Shown here piece by piece: positions 24,922 to 37,315 of a stretch of DNA of 64,000 nt. The first letter of the stretch is position 1; each line of letters opens with the position of its first letter. Source of the DNA: Onthophagus taurus (Eukaryota > Arthropoda > Insecta > Coleoptera > Scarabaeidae); NCBI RefSeq assembly GCF_036711975.1, contig NC_091971.1, forward strand, positions 13,213,501 to 13,277,500, written 5' to 3'. The notes under the pieces are model-generated. The model ran no database searches. It saw nothing but the letters and a program-made list of their open reading frames with translations, and had not been told where the DNA came from. Position numbers and translations under genes: made by a program.

Positions 24922-27900
24922 TAACATGACTTTTTCTTGGATTTGAGGTATTAGATCACGATTTTCATGGTTCTCTGTAAACCGTGCAACATCGAGCCAT
25001 AAAACTTTAGTGCACTCTGAATCTTAATTCACTTAAGCGGCCCTTACACGATCAATAGTATTGACAATATAACTATCAATCCTCGTGATAACCAGTCTCA
25101 ATTACCTTACACGATCAATATTATTGTCAATACTTCTGTCAATAAGTTATCTTTTTACCACGAATAGGGTGAATCTACGTAGTTTTACTCGGTTATTTGC
25201 CGGTATTTCCAATCCAAATATGGATAATTGTACAAAAGCTTGCGTAGCTATTATTTTGGCGCTTGGAACTACTCATCGAGTGAAACGCAAATACTGGATG
25301 AAAGAATGGTTGAGGAAGAGAGATGAATATTCTCATCTAGTACTGTTGAGAGGAATCAACCTCTGCGATGTTGATGATTTTAGGAACTACTTTCGAATGG
25401 ATGAAAGTACCTTTAACAAACTGTTACAGATGGTTGAACCATTTTTGAAAAGACAGGATAGCAATATGAGAGAACGTATAAGTATTAGGAAAAGATTAGC
25501 CCTAACTCTGAGGTATTTGGCCACAGGAAGAAATTTTGAAGACTTGAAGTTTTCTGTCATAATGCCCCCAGCAACTATCAGCAAAGCTGTAACAGAAACC
25601 TGTGAAACCTTGATATATGTCCTACAAGACTACATGGAGTAGTTCGTATAGCTCGATGTAATTACGAAGAGCATCTTGTTCATCATCACGGGAACTGGAT
25701 GAACCAACAGTATCTCCATCGTGTTGAACGTCAACAACGTCAGTTAATGGGTCGGTCATTTTCACCACTTATTCAACTGAGTGTAATGTAGAAAATAAGA
25801 ATTAAACCTGTTTTCAAACCATCTGGGTTAAAATAACATATATTATGGTTCTTCAGTGTGTTGATAGACATGTTTTGTTATTGTTACAATTAAATAAAAG
25901 TATTTAATTTTGAAAGTTGAGTTTATTACACTGAGTATTGATGGAAATATTGGCGCCAACCCTACACGGTCAATAGTATTATCAATATCCCCTCCAATTT
26001 TCAGTATTGATGCCTGAAAATCCGGATTTTTATCAATACTCTACCAATATTTACCGTCAATAAAATTTTTCACCTTACACAGCCAATATTATTGTCAATA
26101 TACTAAGGTATTGTCAATGTTATTGATAGTGTAATGGCCGCTTTGTAGTGGGCAAAGAGCACTATAGTGCAATAATACGTACTACGTGCTGATAAATGGG
26201 GCAAGCACGTCTTGTCGCTCATAAAGTTACTTGTACAGATGGAACAATTAAACTCTACGAAATTTATAACCAAAAATAATGAGTTTTATGGTAAATAATT
26301 GTGTATCGTTTACACCAATTGTATTGATTTCTACATCTAGAGAACGTATAAATTTTCCGTATAAAGAAGTTTTTGGACTATAGTTCATCTAATGGTAACC
26401 ACAAGACCTGATATTGCCTGCAATCTTTACTATGCTATAACATTTTCTAATAAAAAAATTGTCTTCCACAAATATGTTTAGCACCAGATGAAACACTAGA
26501 ATCACCATGGAAGAATATTTGTTATAATTCTCTTTTGTGGATTTTTATTCCAAGATGGGTTGTTTTGAAACTTCAATTTGCTCATAAAACATACTCATTT
26601 CTGGTGATCCAAATTTTTTATGTTGTACAACTTTATACCTTTGCAATTATTTCTATGAATCATTAAAATGCCATTTTTATTATGTTATAATTACCTAAGG
26701 TATTTCGCGTGACCAACATTTTGTTACGTCCTTTGAAGATGACTCCTTTTATAATTTGTAAATGTAAGAAATACTTATTATGTTTTTAGATTAATCACAA
26801 TATCAAAAGATACACTTAATGCAATCAACAATGAATTAAATACTAATATACTCAAGTTGAAATTTAGACTTAGATTTATTTCCTTTTTGTTGTATATTTA
26901 GGTTGACCACAACAAGTTCATCCCAACAGGCAAAGAAACCTAAATTGAACATGACATTTTCTTGGATTTGAGGTGTTAGATCATGATTTTCATGGTTCTC
27001 TGTAAACCGTGCGACATCGAGCCATAAAACTTTAGTGCACTCTGAATCTTAATTCCCTTAGAGCGGGCAAAAAGCACTATAGTGCAATAATACGTACTGT
27101 ATGTGCTGGTAGATGTCTTGTCGCTCATAAAGTTACTTGCACCGATGGAACTATTAAACTTTACGAATTTTATAACCAAAATTATGAGTTTTCTGGCAAA
27201 TAATTGTGTATCGTTTACACCAATTATATTGATTTCTACATCAAAAGAAGTTTTTGGACAATAGTTCATCTAATGGTGGCCACAAGGCCTGATATTGCTT
27301 GCAATCTTTACTATGCTATTACATTTTCTAATATAAAAATTGTCTTCTACAAATATGTTTAGCACTATGGAAGAATATTTGTTGTAATTCTCTTTTGTGG
27401 ATTTTTTTCCAAGATGGGTTGTTTTGAAACTTCGATTTTCTCATAAAACATTTCTGGTGATCCAAATTTTTTATGTTGTACAACTTTATACCTTTGCAAT
27501 TATTTCTATGAATCATTAAAGTGCGATTATTATTATGTTATAATTACCTAAGGTATTTCGCGTGACCAACATTTTGTTACGTCCTTTGAAGGTGACTCCT
27601 TTTATAATTTGTAAATGTAAGAAATACTTATTATGATTTGAGATTAATCACAAGAAGATCACCCAACAGGTAAAGAAACCTAAATTGAACATGACTTTTT
27701 CTTGGATTTGAGGTGTTAGATCATGATTTTCATGGTTCTCTGTAAACCGTGCGACATCGAGCCATAAAACTTTAGTGCACTCTGAATCTTAATTCCCTTA
27801 GAGTGGGCAAAAAGCATTATAGTGCAATAATACGTACTGTACGTGCTGATAGATGTCTTGTCGCTCATAAAGTTACTTGCACGGATGGAAGTATTAAACT

Positions 27901-29397
27901 CTACGAAATTTATAACCAAAATTATGAGTTTTCTGGCAAACAATTGTGTATCGTTTACACCAATTGTATTGATTTCTACATCAAAAGAAGTTTTTGGACA
28001 ATAGTTCATCTAATGGTAGCCACAAGGCCTGATATTGCTTGCAATCCTTACTATGCTATTACATTTTCTAATATAAAAATTGTCTTCTACAAATATGTTT
28101 AGCACCATGGAAGAATATTTGTTGTAATTCTCTTTTGTGGATTTTTTTCCAAGATGGGTTGTTTTGAAACTTCGATTTTCTCATAAAACATTTCTGGTGA
28201 TCCAAATTTTTTATGTTGTACAACTTTATACCTTTGCAATTATTTCTATGAATCATTAAAGTGCGATTATTATTATGTTATAATTACTTAAGGTATTTCG
28301 CGTGACCAACATTTTGTTACGTCCTTTGAAGGTGACTCCTTTTATAATTTGTAAATGTAAGAAATACTTATTATGTTTTTAGATTAATCACAATATCAAA
28401 AGATACACTTAATAAAATCAATAATGAATTAAATGCTAATATACTCAAATTGCAATTTAGACTTAGATGTTTTTCCTTTTTGTTGTATATTTGGGTTGAC
28501 CACAACAAGATCATCCCAACAGGTAAAGAAACCTAAATTGAAGATGACTTTTTCTTGGATTTGAGGTGTTAGATCATGATTTTCATGGTTCTCTGTAAAC
28601 TGTGCGACATCGAGCCATAAAACTTTAGTGCACTCTGAATCTTAATTCCCTTAGAGTGGGCAAAAAGCACTATAGTGCAATAATACGTACCGTACGTGCT
28701 GATAGATGTCTTGTTGCTCATAAAGTTACTTGCACGGATGGAATAATTAAACTCTACGAAATTTATAACCAGAAATAATGAGTTTTATGGTAAATAATTG
28801 TGTATCGTTTACACCAATTGTATTGATTTCTACATCAAAAGAAGTTTATGGACAATAGTTCATCTAATGGTGGCCAGAAAGGCATGATATAGCTTGCAAT
28901 CTTTACTATGCTATTACATTTTCTAATATAAAAATTGTCTTCTACAAATATGTTTAGCACCATGGAAGAATATTTGTTATAATTCTCTTTTGTGGATTTT
29001 TATTCCAAGATGGGTTGTTTTGAAACTTCGATTTTCTCATAAAACATTTCTGGTGATCCAAATTTTTTATATTGTACAACTTTATACCTTTGCAATTATT
29101 TCTATGAATCATTAAAGTGCGATTATTATTATGTTATAATTACCTAAGGTATTTCGCGTGACCAACATTTTGTTACGTCCTTTAAAGGTGACTCCTTTTA
29201 TAATTTGTAAATGTAAGAAATACTTATTATGTTTTTAGATTAATCACAATATCAAAAGATACACTTAATAAAATCAACAATGAATTAAATACTAATATAC
29301 GCAAGTTGAAATTTAGTCTTAGATTTATTTCCTTTTTTTTGTATATTTAGGTTGACCACAAGAAGATCATCCCAACAGGTAAAGAAACCTAAATTTA
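24922..29397. repeat. Tandem array of a ~855-bp unit (about 3.5-4 copies)
   Basis: Units begin near 24922, 26948, 27688 and 28541 with ATGACTTTTTCTTGGATTTG and run to a shared end AAAGAAACCTAAATT. Spacing is about 853-855 bp for the last two. It is about 740 bp for the second, which lacks the block around TTTTTAGATTAATCACAATA. The first unit is lengthened by an inserted Harbinger element. A conserved stretch in each unit (27995-28060) can be read as HLMVATRPDIACN, resembling the YLMxATRPDIA block of copia-type reverse transcriptases. That hints the unit contains an old Ty1/copia fragment. Short open frames that recur on both strands (for example minus 27328-27516 and 28068-28256) are consequences of repetition, not genes. 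Confidence 0.85.
25036..26142 (+). mobile_element. PIF/Harbinger transposon, non-autonomous copy with N-terminal transposase
   Basis: The ends are imperfect inverted repeats: left AGCGGCCCTTACACGATCAA, right read inward AGCGGCCATTACACTATCAA, each followed by a similar TATTGACAAT-like stretch. TTA at 25033-25035 and TTG at 26143-26145 fit the 3-bp target duplication of PIF/Harbinger with one mutation. Inside, a 185-codon frame (25085-25642) carries the DDE_4-type N-terminus: W.KEWLRKR, then FRNYFRMDESTFNKLL and RLALTLRYLATGRNFEDL. It stops before the catalytic Asp residues, so the element cannot move by itself. It interrupts the first unit of the 855-bp tandem repeat. Confidence 0.85.
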
Positions 29398-29979
29398 AAA
29401 TGGAATTTTTGACCGTATGGGTATGCAAAAAAAGTCTTGGACCCAGAAATTGCGTTAAAACGGTGATAAAATTTAACCTGCTAAAATGGCTGCCGCACCC
29501 AACCAGTTTTCCCAATTGACACGAAATACATCTACAGCTTGCAATAATCGTATAAACAGATTTAAAAAAAAGTCGAAAGAGGAGTACCACGTTATATACA
29601 CACGGTTGATTTAGATATTCTTATAATTAGATGAAGTTGTATACCTTAAAGTACAGGTAAACCCGCTAGATGGTGGTGCTTTGTGGTTAGGTTCTTTAGC
29701 AAAATCCTCTTCAAAAACAATAATAACAACAAAATAAACGAAAAAAAATAACGGTAATACAATCGATGGGTGGTGTTATGGCCTACTGAAGGCGAGAATG
29801 GAACGTGGACCCATAGACTTTGACAGTTACGCTACGCTTTGACGGCAATTGTTTTGCAGCAAGATGGATGTGCGTGATCGATACATTACTAATAACAAAC
29901 CCTTAGAAAATCACAACAGACGCGAATTTTTTGAATAAAATCGTAAACAAAATAGCCGATATGATTGTTTCTTTATTTT
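29398..29979. other. Intergenic, nothing firm
   Basis: Unique-looking AT-rich DNA after the tandem repeat. A short plus-strand reading (29400-29510: KKSLGPRNCVKT, LLKWLPHPTSFPN) vaguely resembles retrotransposon protein but is too weak to call. Confidence 0.35.
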
Positions 29980-30580
29980 ATTTTTTGAAATTTCTTTTTG
30001 GGATCTGGGAGAGTCGCTTACAGTGAAATACGGCGGCGTGTGCGACCTCCGGCGGAAAGTGGAACGTCCATCGAGTGGCCCGTGTGGACGCTCCACGCAC
30101 ACCTCGATCTTTGTTATTATCTCTGTATAAAACGCCTTAGATGTATTGTAAATTTTAAATATTACTACGTACCCTTTTAAGGAATAGAAGTTATCCGATA
30201 AATCGGTACCGTCACCTGTATGGCAGTTCTCTAGGGTCGCACGCGTTCAAACACCACCAACACATCATAGTACCGACGGAAACGGATCACTTTTTTATTT
30301 AGTACCGAGAAACCAAAACCGAACTGAAAACAGTTACCGACGGACCGTGAAAATCACTCGCGACACCCCGCGTTATTTATTATTATTTTTTTATAATTGT
30401 TACGATAGGGATTCCGAGGGGCACAGCTCACGTACGCGCTGCTCGACTGTCCGACACTCGATGAGGCACGCATGCGCGGCAGCTGATGTCGACCATTGAC
30501 CACATGCAGCGCTGCTATCCGAGAAAGATAACGGTATAGGTGCAGTACATTTTCTCTCTCTCTCATGGGCACGTACTCAT
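29980..30580 (-). promoter_or_regulatory. Candidate promoter island, orientation uncertain (minus favoured)
   Basis: This is the most GC- and CpG-rich stretch between 19 and 44 kb. On the minus strand a TCAGTTCGGTTTTGG initiator-like sequence (about 30305-30325) matches the arthropod TCAGT start motif. Downstream of it are possible donors (ACAG|GTGACG near 30218, GG|GTACGT near 30175). A palindromic ACGCATGCGC (about 30467-30476) resembles an NRF1-type site and recurs in the divergent promoter at 47.4-47.6 kb. A CT/GA run lies at 30550-30565. No coding exon of a gene starting here is visible, so it may serve an alternative 5' exon of the minus-strand zinc-finger gene or an unannotated transcript. 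Confidence 0.4.
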
Positions 30581-30984
30581 TTTATTATGTTTACCAATAA
30601 AAAATAATTATTATTGTTTATTAAGTAACAACCAATTGGTTTTATATTAATAAGGTATCATTTTTAAACGTTCAAAGTTTTGGTCTAATTGAAACATCTT
30701 CAGGTATTCAATACTTTTTTTTAAATCCAAAAAGATGTTTCAATATTAATTATTTATAACTATCTTTACATTACTAACAAATAATTGTAATTGTTGATTA
30801 ATAAGAAAATTGTTTTTGAACTTTCGTTTATTGCTAACAAGATGTTTACATTTACATAAATGAGGTTAGGATGGATACAATTGTCTCGAGTACAAGTAAG
30901 AGGACTCAGAGGACTTTTGGTGTTCTCTTCACCAAAAAGAGAAAACTGGGCATTTAACACCACCCCATTTCTGCAACAGTCCAT

Positions 30985-31130
30985 TAACCTTTGATCCAGA
31001 GATAAAACATCTTGGTGTTATCTTGGACAAAAAACTGATTTGCAAATCACACATTAGTTGCAAAACAAAAAAGCAACGATCATACTCACCCAATCTTGAA
31101 GGGCAATTGGGACTACATGGCTAGTTAAGA
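30985..31130 (+). pseudogene. Short non-LTR reverse transcriptase fragment
   Basis: The plus-strand reading FDPEIKHLGVILDKKLICKS followed by HISCKTKK matches the VKYLGVxLDxxLxWxxHI block just after the catalytic region of non-LTR reverse transcriptases. It is isolated and only about 45 codons long. Confidence 0.55.
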
Positions 31131-31689
31131 ACAGAAGTGATCCAAGTAACATTTTTTAAAAAAACTGAGTTATGTCACTTTTTGAACTTCTTTATCATTA
31201 CATTAGTTAATGCAAAAGTAATCGAAATACTATTGAGCTATCAAAGTTGTATTTGTGACATTTTTGCATTGTCCTAGAACTATAAAATGATTAGTGCAAA
31301 TGTGATCTAAGTTACTTGAATGCTACTTGGATCCCTTCACTGTGGATTTTAACCTACATTAGTGCAGAAATAATCCAAGTCAATCATCATTCATCATATA
31401 ATCAACATTTTTCATTTTCAAATTTTTTATGAGTTTTATATCTCATAATAGAAAATTACAAATTAATCTGTCAATGTTGCGTATCAATAATCATAACTGG
31501 TGGAACGAGCTAAAGTCTCTTAGAAAGTTATATTAAAGAAGTTTGTTCATTAAAATAACGTGGTAAAACTGGTTGGTGAGTTTACGTTTCTTTAAATAAA
31601 GAAACCTCTTTAGTGTCATGATTTAAACCTTTTCTTAAATTTACATTGCAATTCTGCATCTATAACGAACTACAATCTGATAATATTGC
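31131..31689. other. Intergenic, nothing recognised
   Basis: AT-rich sequence between two transposon relics; no feature supported. Confidence 0.5.
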
Positions 31690-32581
31690 GTAATACTTTT
31701 TAGTGAGTCTCATGGACGTTCTTCCTGATACTGAAATTGCAATACTTGAATATCAATTTTCGAAATCACAACCAGATCCTTATAGTGACAGTAGTTAACC
31801 ATATCGTCCATCACAAGAACCTGAATCCAAAGAAGAAAATATTGAAAATATATCTAAGTATATTAATAACACATCGACCACAAGTCAAGCAGGATCTTAA
31901 TCAAGTTTATAAAATATGGGGCAATAAGAAGAAGTAGTGAGAACTCGAAAACGGAAAAATGAGAATATGTGGAAGAGAAATTTTATCAAGCAAAAACGAA
32001 ACAAAGGTGAACTATTCTATTTTATGTACTTGCAAAAGTAAGTGTAGTGATCATGTTCCTACAAGAGTGCAAAAGATTATTCACTCTAAATTCTATACCA
32101 TGGATTGGAATGGACAAACTGCATGGCTATGCAGTACTGTTAAAATAAGTTTGCCTATGAGACGAAAAAAACGCATCTCTAGAGGACCTAGTCATAACCA
32201 ACATACTCGTTGTTTTAAGTTTCTTTTTCGGTGAGAATAAGGTTCTCTAATAAAAGGTTAGATTATACTCTTATAAAAAAGAGAGAGCCAGAAACAAACA
32301 TGCCCATATCAGATCACAGAGGTAAACAAGTGTCTGGAAATAAAATTGCAGACGACATCAAGGAATTTGTAAAGCAACACATTGCGAGTATTCCTCGTTA
32401 TGTGAGCCACTATGGTGAAAGATCGTCTAACCGCCAATATCTAGAACCAAGTTTAAACCTGCAAAAACTTTATTCATCTTATGTTGAAAAATGTAAAACT
32501 GCTGGTAAAGATCCTGTTAAAAAAAGCTACTACAGAACCATTTATAACACCTATAATTTGATCACTTCTGTTCTTAACTAG
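31690..32581 (+). pseudogene. Second copy of the recurrent insect transposon-type ORF
   Basis: Frames in order read TRKRKNENMWKRNFIKQKRN (about 31938), then CTCKSKCSDHVPTR and KFYTMDWNGQTAWL (31959-32234), then DHRGKQVSGNKIADDIKEFV with HIASIPRYVSHYGE, RQYLEPSLNLQKLYSSYVEK and YYRTIYNTYN (32231-32581). This is the N-terminal and middle part of the same family seen at 20259-20740, with shared RGxxxxxN and HIxSxPxxxxHY motifs. At least two frameshifts break it, and the DNCxxQN part is absent. It ends shortly before a non-LTR fragment. Confidence 0.62.
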
Positions 32582-32639
32582 CCACATGGGGATTAAATCG
32601 GAGGGTTACAATGCGGATCTACACTTCTAATACGAAATG

Positions 32640-33897
32640 AGGACTCTTATATGGAATGTCTGTGGCTTTTCTAAAAAAACCATAGATGGCCTTTCCGCTC
32701 AGTTGGTGTACCTCATTAATATGTGCCTCAAACAAGGAGTATTTTCAAGCTGACTCAAGGTGGCTAAAATCATTCCAATTTATAAAAAAGGCGATACAGA
32801 TAAGGCGGAAAACTTTAGACCAATCTCTATTTTACCAGCAATTTCGAAGGTTTTTGAATGTATCATAGCGGATAGAATCTCAACGTTTTTTGAGAAAAGA
32901 GATTTTTTTACGGATATCGTAAGGAAAGATCCGTAGACACAGCAGTACACGAGACTGCCAACAAAATATTAGCAGCGATAGATGAAAAGAAATTTGTAAA
33001 ATTGGTAGGAGTCGATCTGTCGAAGGCGTTAATCACACATTGCTCTTGGATAAGTTGTTTTATTACTGGCGTAGCCTTTGATATTTTAAATTCCTACTTG
33101 GCAGCTAGGAAACAAATCGTAGTGATTAATGGTAGGAAATCGAACTCGGCCGATATTCAGTTAAGGTTGTACTTGGGCCTTTATTATTTATCATCTATGT
33201 AAATGATATGCCGTATGCTTTGCATCATTTCAACTGGAGAATCGCCAGAGGATCTTCAAAATAACACTTGCGAATCGATACACAATGCTAAACAATGACT
33301 GCAAGATAATGGCCTAACATTAAACGAGGAGAAGACGCAAAAAATCATGTTTAATAGAGGACATGAGAAGGCAGAATGTAAATCAATAAAATTTTTGTGG
33401 TTATATATAGATGAGGAACTCAAGTGGTCTATTCACGTAGAGAACACTGCAAAAAAGTTAAACGAGGCAATTTACTGCATAAGGAGAATCAGAACTCCTA
33501 TTATGCTAGCTTTCACAGCCGAGCAACCTACGGTATCCATTTCTGGGGAATGTCTTCGGCTGCAGAACGAATTTTCCTACTGCAGAAGCGAGCAGTGCGT
33601 GCATTTTTCAATCTGAAAAGCCCTATGTATTTTTCTTCACGTCACCGCTTAGCAAAGGCACAAAAGAACGCTGACTACTGGGGAACGAAATTTTACAATC
33701 ACCTGGCACAGTTAGTTAGATAGTTGCCGCTGAAGAAAATGAAAATATACCTCAGAGCATATCTTACGCAAAATGCCTTTTATACCATAAATGATTTTTT
33801 TTAGAACCTGTTATACAGCATTAAATTTTTTGTTTGTTTCTTCTTTGATGTAGTGTAAACTTTATTTTACACTCAATAAATTATTATTATTATGATA
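32640..33897 (+). mobile_element. 5'-truncated Jockey/CR1-like non-LTR retrotransposon with (TTA)n tail
   Basis: Plus-strand pieces run in the order of a reverse transcriptase. First is VAKIIPIYKKGDTDKAENFR, continuing PISILPAISKVFE (about 32760-32865). Then come VGVDLSKALITHC (33005), LNSYLAARKQIVVINGRKSN (33090) and LTLNEEKTQKIMFN (33315). The thumb region (IKFLWLYIDEELKWSIH, 33390) and a C-terminal domain (AERIFLLQKRAVRAFFNL, 33560) follow. The YADD segment is missing and there are several stops. It ends with an ATTATTATTATTAT tail at 33880-33894, typical of the 3' end of this group. Confidence 0.8.
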
Positions 33898-35199
33898 AGA
33901 ATGGGCGCCATGAAATCGACATCCCACGATCGCGATTTAGACTATGCTGAACGTTCTGGCCCTAGATATTTTTATCAGGGAGGTGGCCGCGATGGCATGT
34001 TTCAATTGCGATCAGTGGATAATAAGCAGGTTGTAAAATAGTTCGGACGAACTCTGTAATGAGACTTTTCATTTATAACGCATAGTTCTTCATAAAGTGG
34101 ATATTAGGTTTGAATCGTATTTAGATATAACCACAATTGTGCCAAAAAATTGTGGTACTTCCCCTTTCAAATGTTGATGATGCAATAGTTGATGTTCTAA
34201 AGATTCATCAAAATGATATTACATTTTTCTTTGGCGACTGTTAAAAAATTTCTAAATTCCTACAGATTATCTTTGATACTAAAGAATCTTAATATGTTGT
34301 GTTCTCAGTATTTTAAATATTTATTAACAGCAATTTATAATACGAGGATCATTGCACAAAAGCCGAAATGGGGTTTTAGAAAATGACAATGAAGGAGATA
34401 AGATTATCACCTCGGATCAATAAAGTTATTGCTCATAAACTCATGGAGCCTGTAAAAAGTTTTGTAAACCAAACACTGTTGTAATACGATTTCTAATTAT
34501 TTTGTTGTCACCTTTTTAAATCGTTTATTAATTCCGAAAACTGCGCACAATTTCAGAGGATGCAAAATTGACCAAGTTGCAGACCACATAAATACTGGTG
34601 TTTAGCTTTCTAAGTAAATGCAAAATGTGCCCGAAGATTCGGATTCTTTCTGCAATTTTTGGAAATTTAAACTCAATCACATAAATGTCTTTGACTCATT
34701 TTTAAATAGAAGCAGAATTATACATAGATCTTTTGCAGCAAACTTGAGTTTCTAATCGAACATCACCCATGAGTAAATTTTACATTAAACATTTTATAGC
34801 TCTTGTCCAATGCTATATATTATGTAAATATCGACACTGCCAAGCCGAAACAACATAAACGTCAAATTAGTTACTTTTTACTTAACTACACCACTGAACA
34901 TAATTTTTAAATCAGGTAAAGCACCCAATAGGTAAAGCACCATAACCGCAAACAAACTTCAATCGCTACAACATTGATTAAAGTTTGCCCAAATGATGAA
35001 ATTTTTTTTGTATTTCCTGTCAAAACATGTTAATGTCGTTTATGCCATTTTGGCTTGACAGCGTCGATATGTTTTTGTATTTCGATTGATTACATATGTT
35101 ATGAAAATAGAGACGTTCGGATGCAGTCTATGATGATTCTTCTACCAGTAACCAGAAAAAACCTTAATTTTTTCAGACTTTCGCGCGTTTTATATTTGA
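33898..35199. other. Intergenic, one short unexplained open frame
   Basis: Just after the retrotransposon tail, a plus-strand frame from about 33900 reads MGAMKSTSHDRDLDYAERSG and then PRYFYQGGGRDGMFQLRSVD before a stop at 34038. The composition looks protein-like, but I recognise no family. The rest of the interval shows nothing. Confidence 0.35.
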
Positions 35200-35224
35200 G
35201 CTTGTGAGTATGCAAGAATTCTAT

Positions 35225-35640
35225 TGTATTCTATTTGGGGAGTATTTGCAGCTTTTTTTATTGCCGCTTTTCGAATCCCAACCGCCAGCCATCCTTATCA
35301 TTCCAATCATCTTCATCCAGTCCTCTCCTCTTCATCTCCACATTGATGTCTTGGATCCATTTTTTCCTAGGTCTGCCTCTTTTGTTTCTTTCTGCAACCA
35401 TTTTAGTTGCTTTTCATCTGTAATGTCTATTATTAAGATTTGTGCCGTCAATCTTCTTCTTATTTCCTCATTTTTAACTCGGTCCAGCATGGTTATGCCG
35501 CAGCATCTTCTCCAAAACATTATCTCTGCTTCTAGCAGTCTTCGAGTTGTGTCTTTCTCTCTTACCCACACCTCTTCATTACACTTCCCAATTTTCTTCA
35601 TTACATATTTATTGTCCTTTCCGTCTTCTTTTATAACTAC
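35225..35640 (-). pseudogene. C-terminal fragment of a non-LTR retrotransposon pol protein
   Basis: The minus strand reads EEVWVREKDTTRRLLEAEIM then FWRRCCGITMLDRVKNEEIR and KQLKWLQ. After a frameshift it gives RRGLDEDDWNDKDGWRLGFE. The pattern RRLLEAExxFWRR..DRxxNxxIR..QLKW..RRGLxxxxWxDxxGWRLG is the familiar C-terminus of a group of insect endonuclease/reverse transcriptase elements. The RT core is absent. Confidence 0.66.
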
Positions 35641-35759
35641 CCCAACGTATTCGTACTTCGTATGGTCTACATGTTTTATTATGCCAGTCTCCTATTATAT
35701 GTCTTTTGCTGTTCCTGTAATTACCATATATTCTTCTTCTAGTTTATTTAATATATAAT

Positions 35760-37315
35760 AATGTCGATATAAAACAGTATTTGGTTATCCATGTCTTGTA
35801 TTACGTCATGATTTTTGGATTTATGGTATCGATGGTAAATATAATAATTAGTGACACAGCTTTGCGTCAATAAGTCATAAATTGCTGATGATTGCAACAA
35901 AGTAAGGAACAATAGCTTTTTTATTTTTTTCATTATGGACGTTATCTATCTAATCCATTTTAATAAATAGAAAACTTGTTAGTTTGAAAAGTCGTATTGG
36001 AGGAGATTTGAAACAAGCAAAGTTAGATATATTGATGGAAATATTTCAATAAATTCGTTACATTTTAAATATACAGTTACATTTTCTAGTTTACTGACCG
36101 TAAAACAAAAACAAATGTCTCTGAATCGACCTTGAATCAGGTTCTCCACAGTTCCGGTTAATTGAACGTTCAATGTAGCTTATTAAACATTCAAAAAAAT
36201 GTTACCGGAATGTTGTATTTATTTGTAATCTAAAAGTTTTTTAAAAACCTAATATTCATAAAGGTAGTGATTCCCCGTCAATAAAAAAAAACGAATGAAT
36301 TATTAAACACTCATAATATATGTATTGAGCAACAACTTGTTTACAACATAGTGTATAATTGTATATTTTGGTATAATATATAGTTGTTACGAACGTTACA
36401 ATATCAATGTGGTTTTAATTTTATTATAGTATAATTTATAAGAAATAACATTGCACTTAAAATCTATCACGGAAAAAAATTTAAATTAATAAAACACTTT
36501 AATGTATCACATATTCTTTAAATTAAAAAAGGTACAAGTCAAAGTAAATTATTAAAATTTATCACATATAAAAGGAGAATGGGTTGAATTAAAAACTAAA
36601 TCACTACAACCGGTTATGTAAAAAGTAAAAGTTAAGAAATGAAATTAAAAGAAAGGCTACCATAATTGACAATTTTTTTAACCAAAACACAACTAGATGT
36701 GGTTATTTTTAATGTTATTGTTAAGCGTTTCGATACGTTATTTTAATTTTTTGATTAAATATTGTAATAATAATGTATATCTTTATAATTCATAATCTAT
36801 AAGTTGCATTTGGCACATCGATAACAAACGTCGAAAAAAGAATAGTTTCAAAAAAGAACAGTTTTGAGAAAAATACCTCGAGACTCCCGATTTTTTTATC
36901 AATTATTATTTATTAATGAGAAATATCGTTCCTCTATTATATAAATGCCTATTAAAAATATTCTCTTATACTTTGACTTCATTTTATTTGTTATAATAAT
37001 ATAATTTGAACTGTATTCGTTTTTGCTGCGCTGCGCGGTCTACATCGATGTTCTATAACAATTTTTTTTTATGTTTATTTAATATTGTACAAAAATAATA
37101 CCTCCAAGCTAAAAAACTGAGCGCGTCGCTAAAACTGTGTCTCGCAACGTGGTTATTTTTAAAAACTACTGTGGAAGCAACGATTTTTGTCTTTTTTTAA
37201 ATATTTCTCTTTTAATTGTTGGTTACTTTTATTTTATTTCCTCCCCTTGGTGAAACTCGTTAAAACGTTTCTCTCACGCTAAGCTTATTAAAATTTAAAT
37301 AAATTTACAGAAAAA
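35760..37315. other. 3' flank of the membrane-protein gene; very AT-rich
   Basis: No coding sequence is supported. The part nearest 37315 should hold the 3' UTR of the minus-strand membrane protein gene; AATAAA-type signals on the minus strand occur near 37228 and 37074. The remainder is plain AT-rich DNA. Confidence 0.5.

Noticed and set aside
26976..28256. Pairs of nearly identical 62- and 97-codon minus-strand frames
   Set aside because: They recur because the 855-bp unit is tandemly repeated; there are no introns, promoters or recognised motifs.
24922..29397. CRISPR-like or regularly spaced repeats
   Set aside because: All regular repeats here are long tandem units without short spacers. 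The genome is eukaryotic, so no CRISPR array is expected or seen.
33900..34040. Short plus-strand frame MGAMKSTSHDRDLDYAERSG
   Set aside because: It looks protein-like but has no recognisable family, promoter or splice partner, so it is not called a gene.
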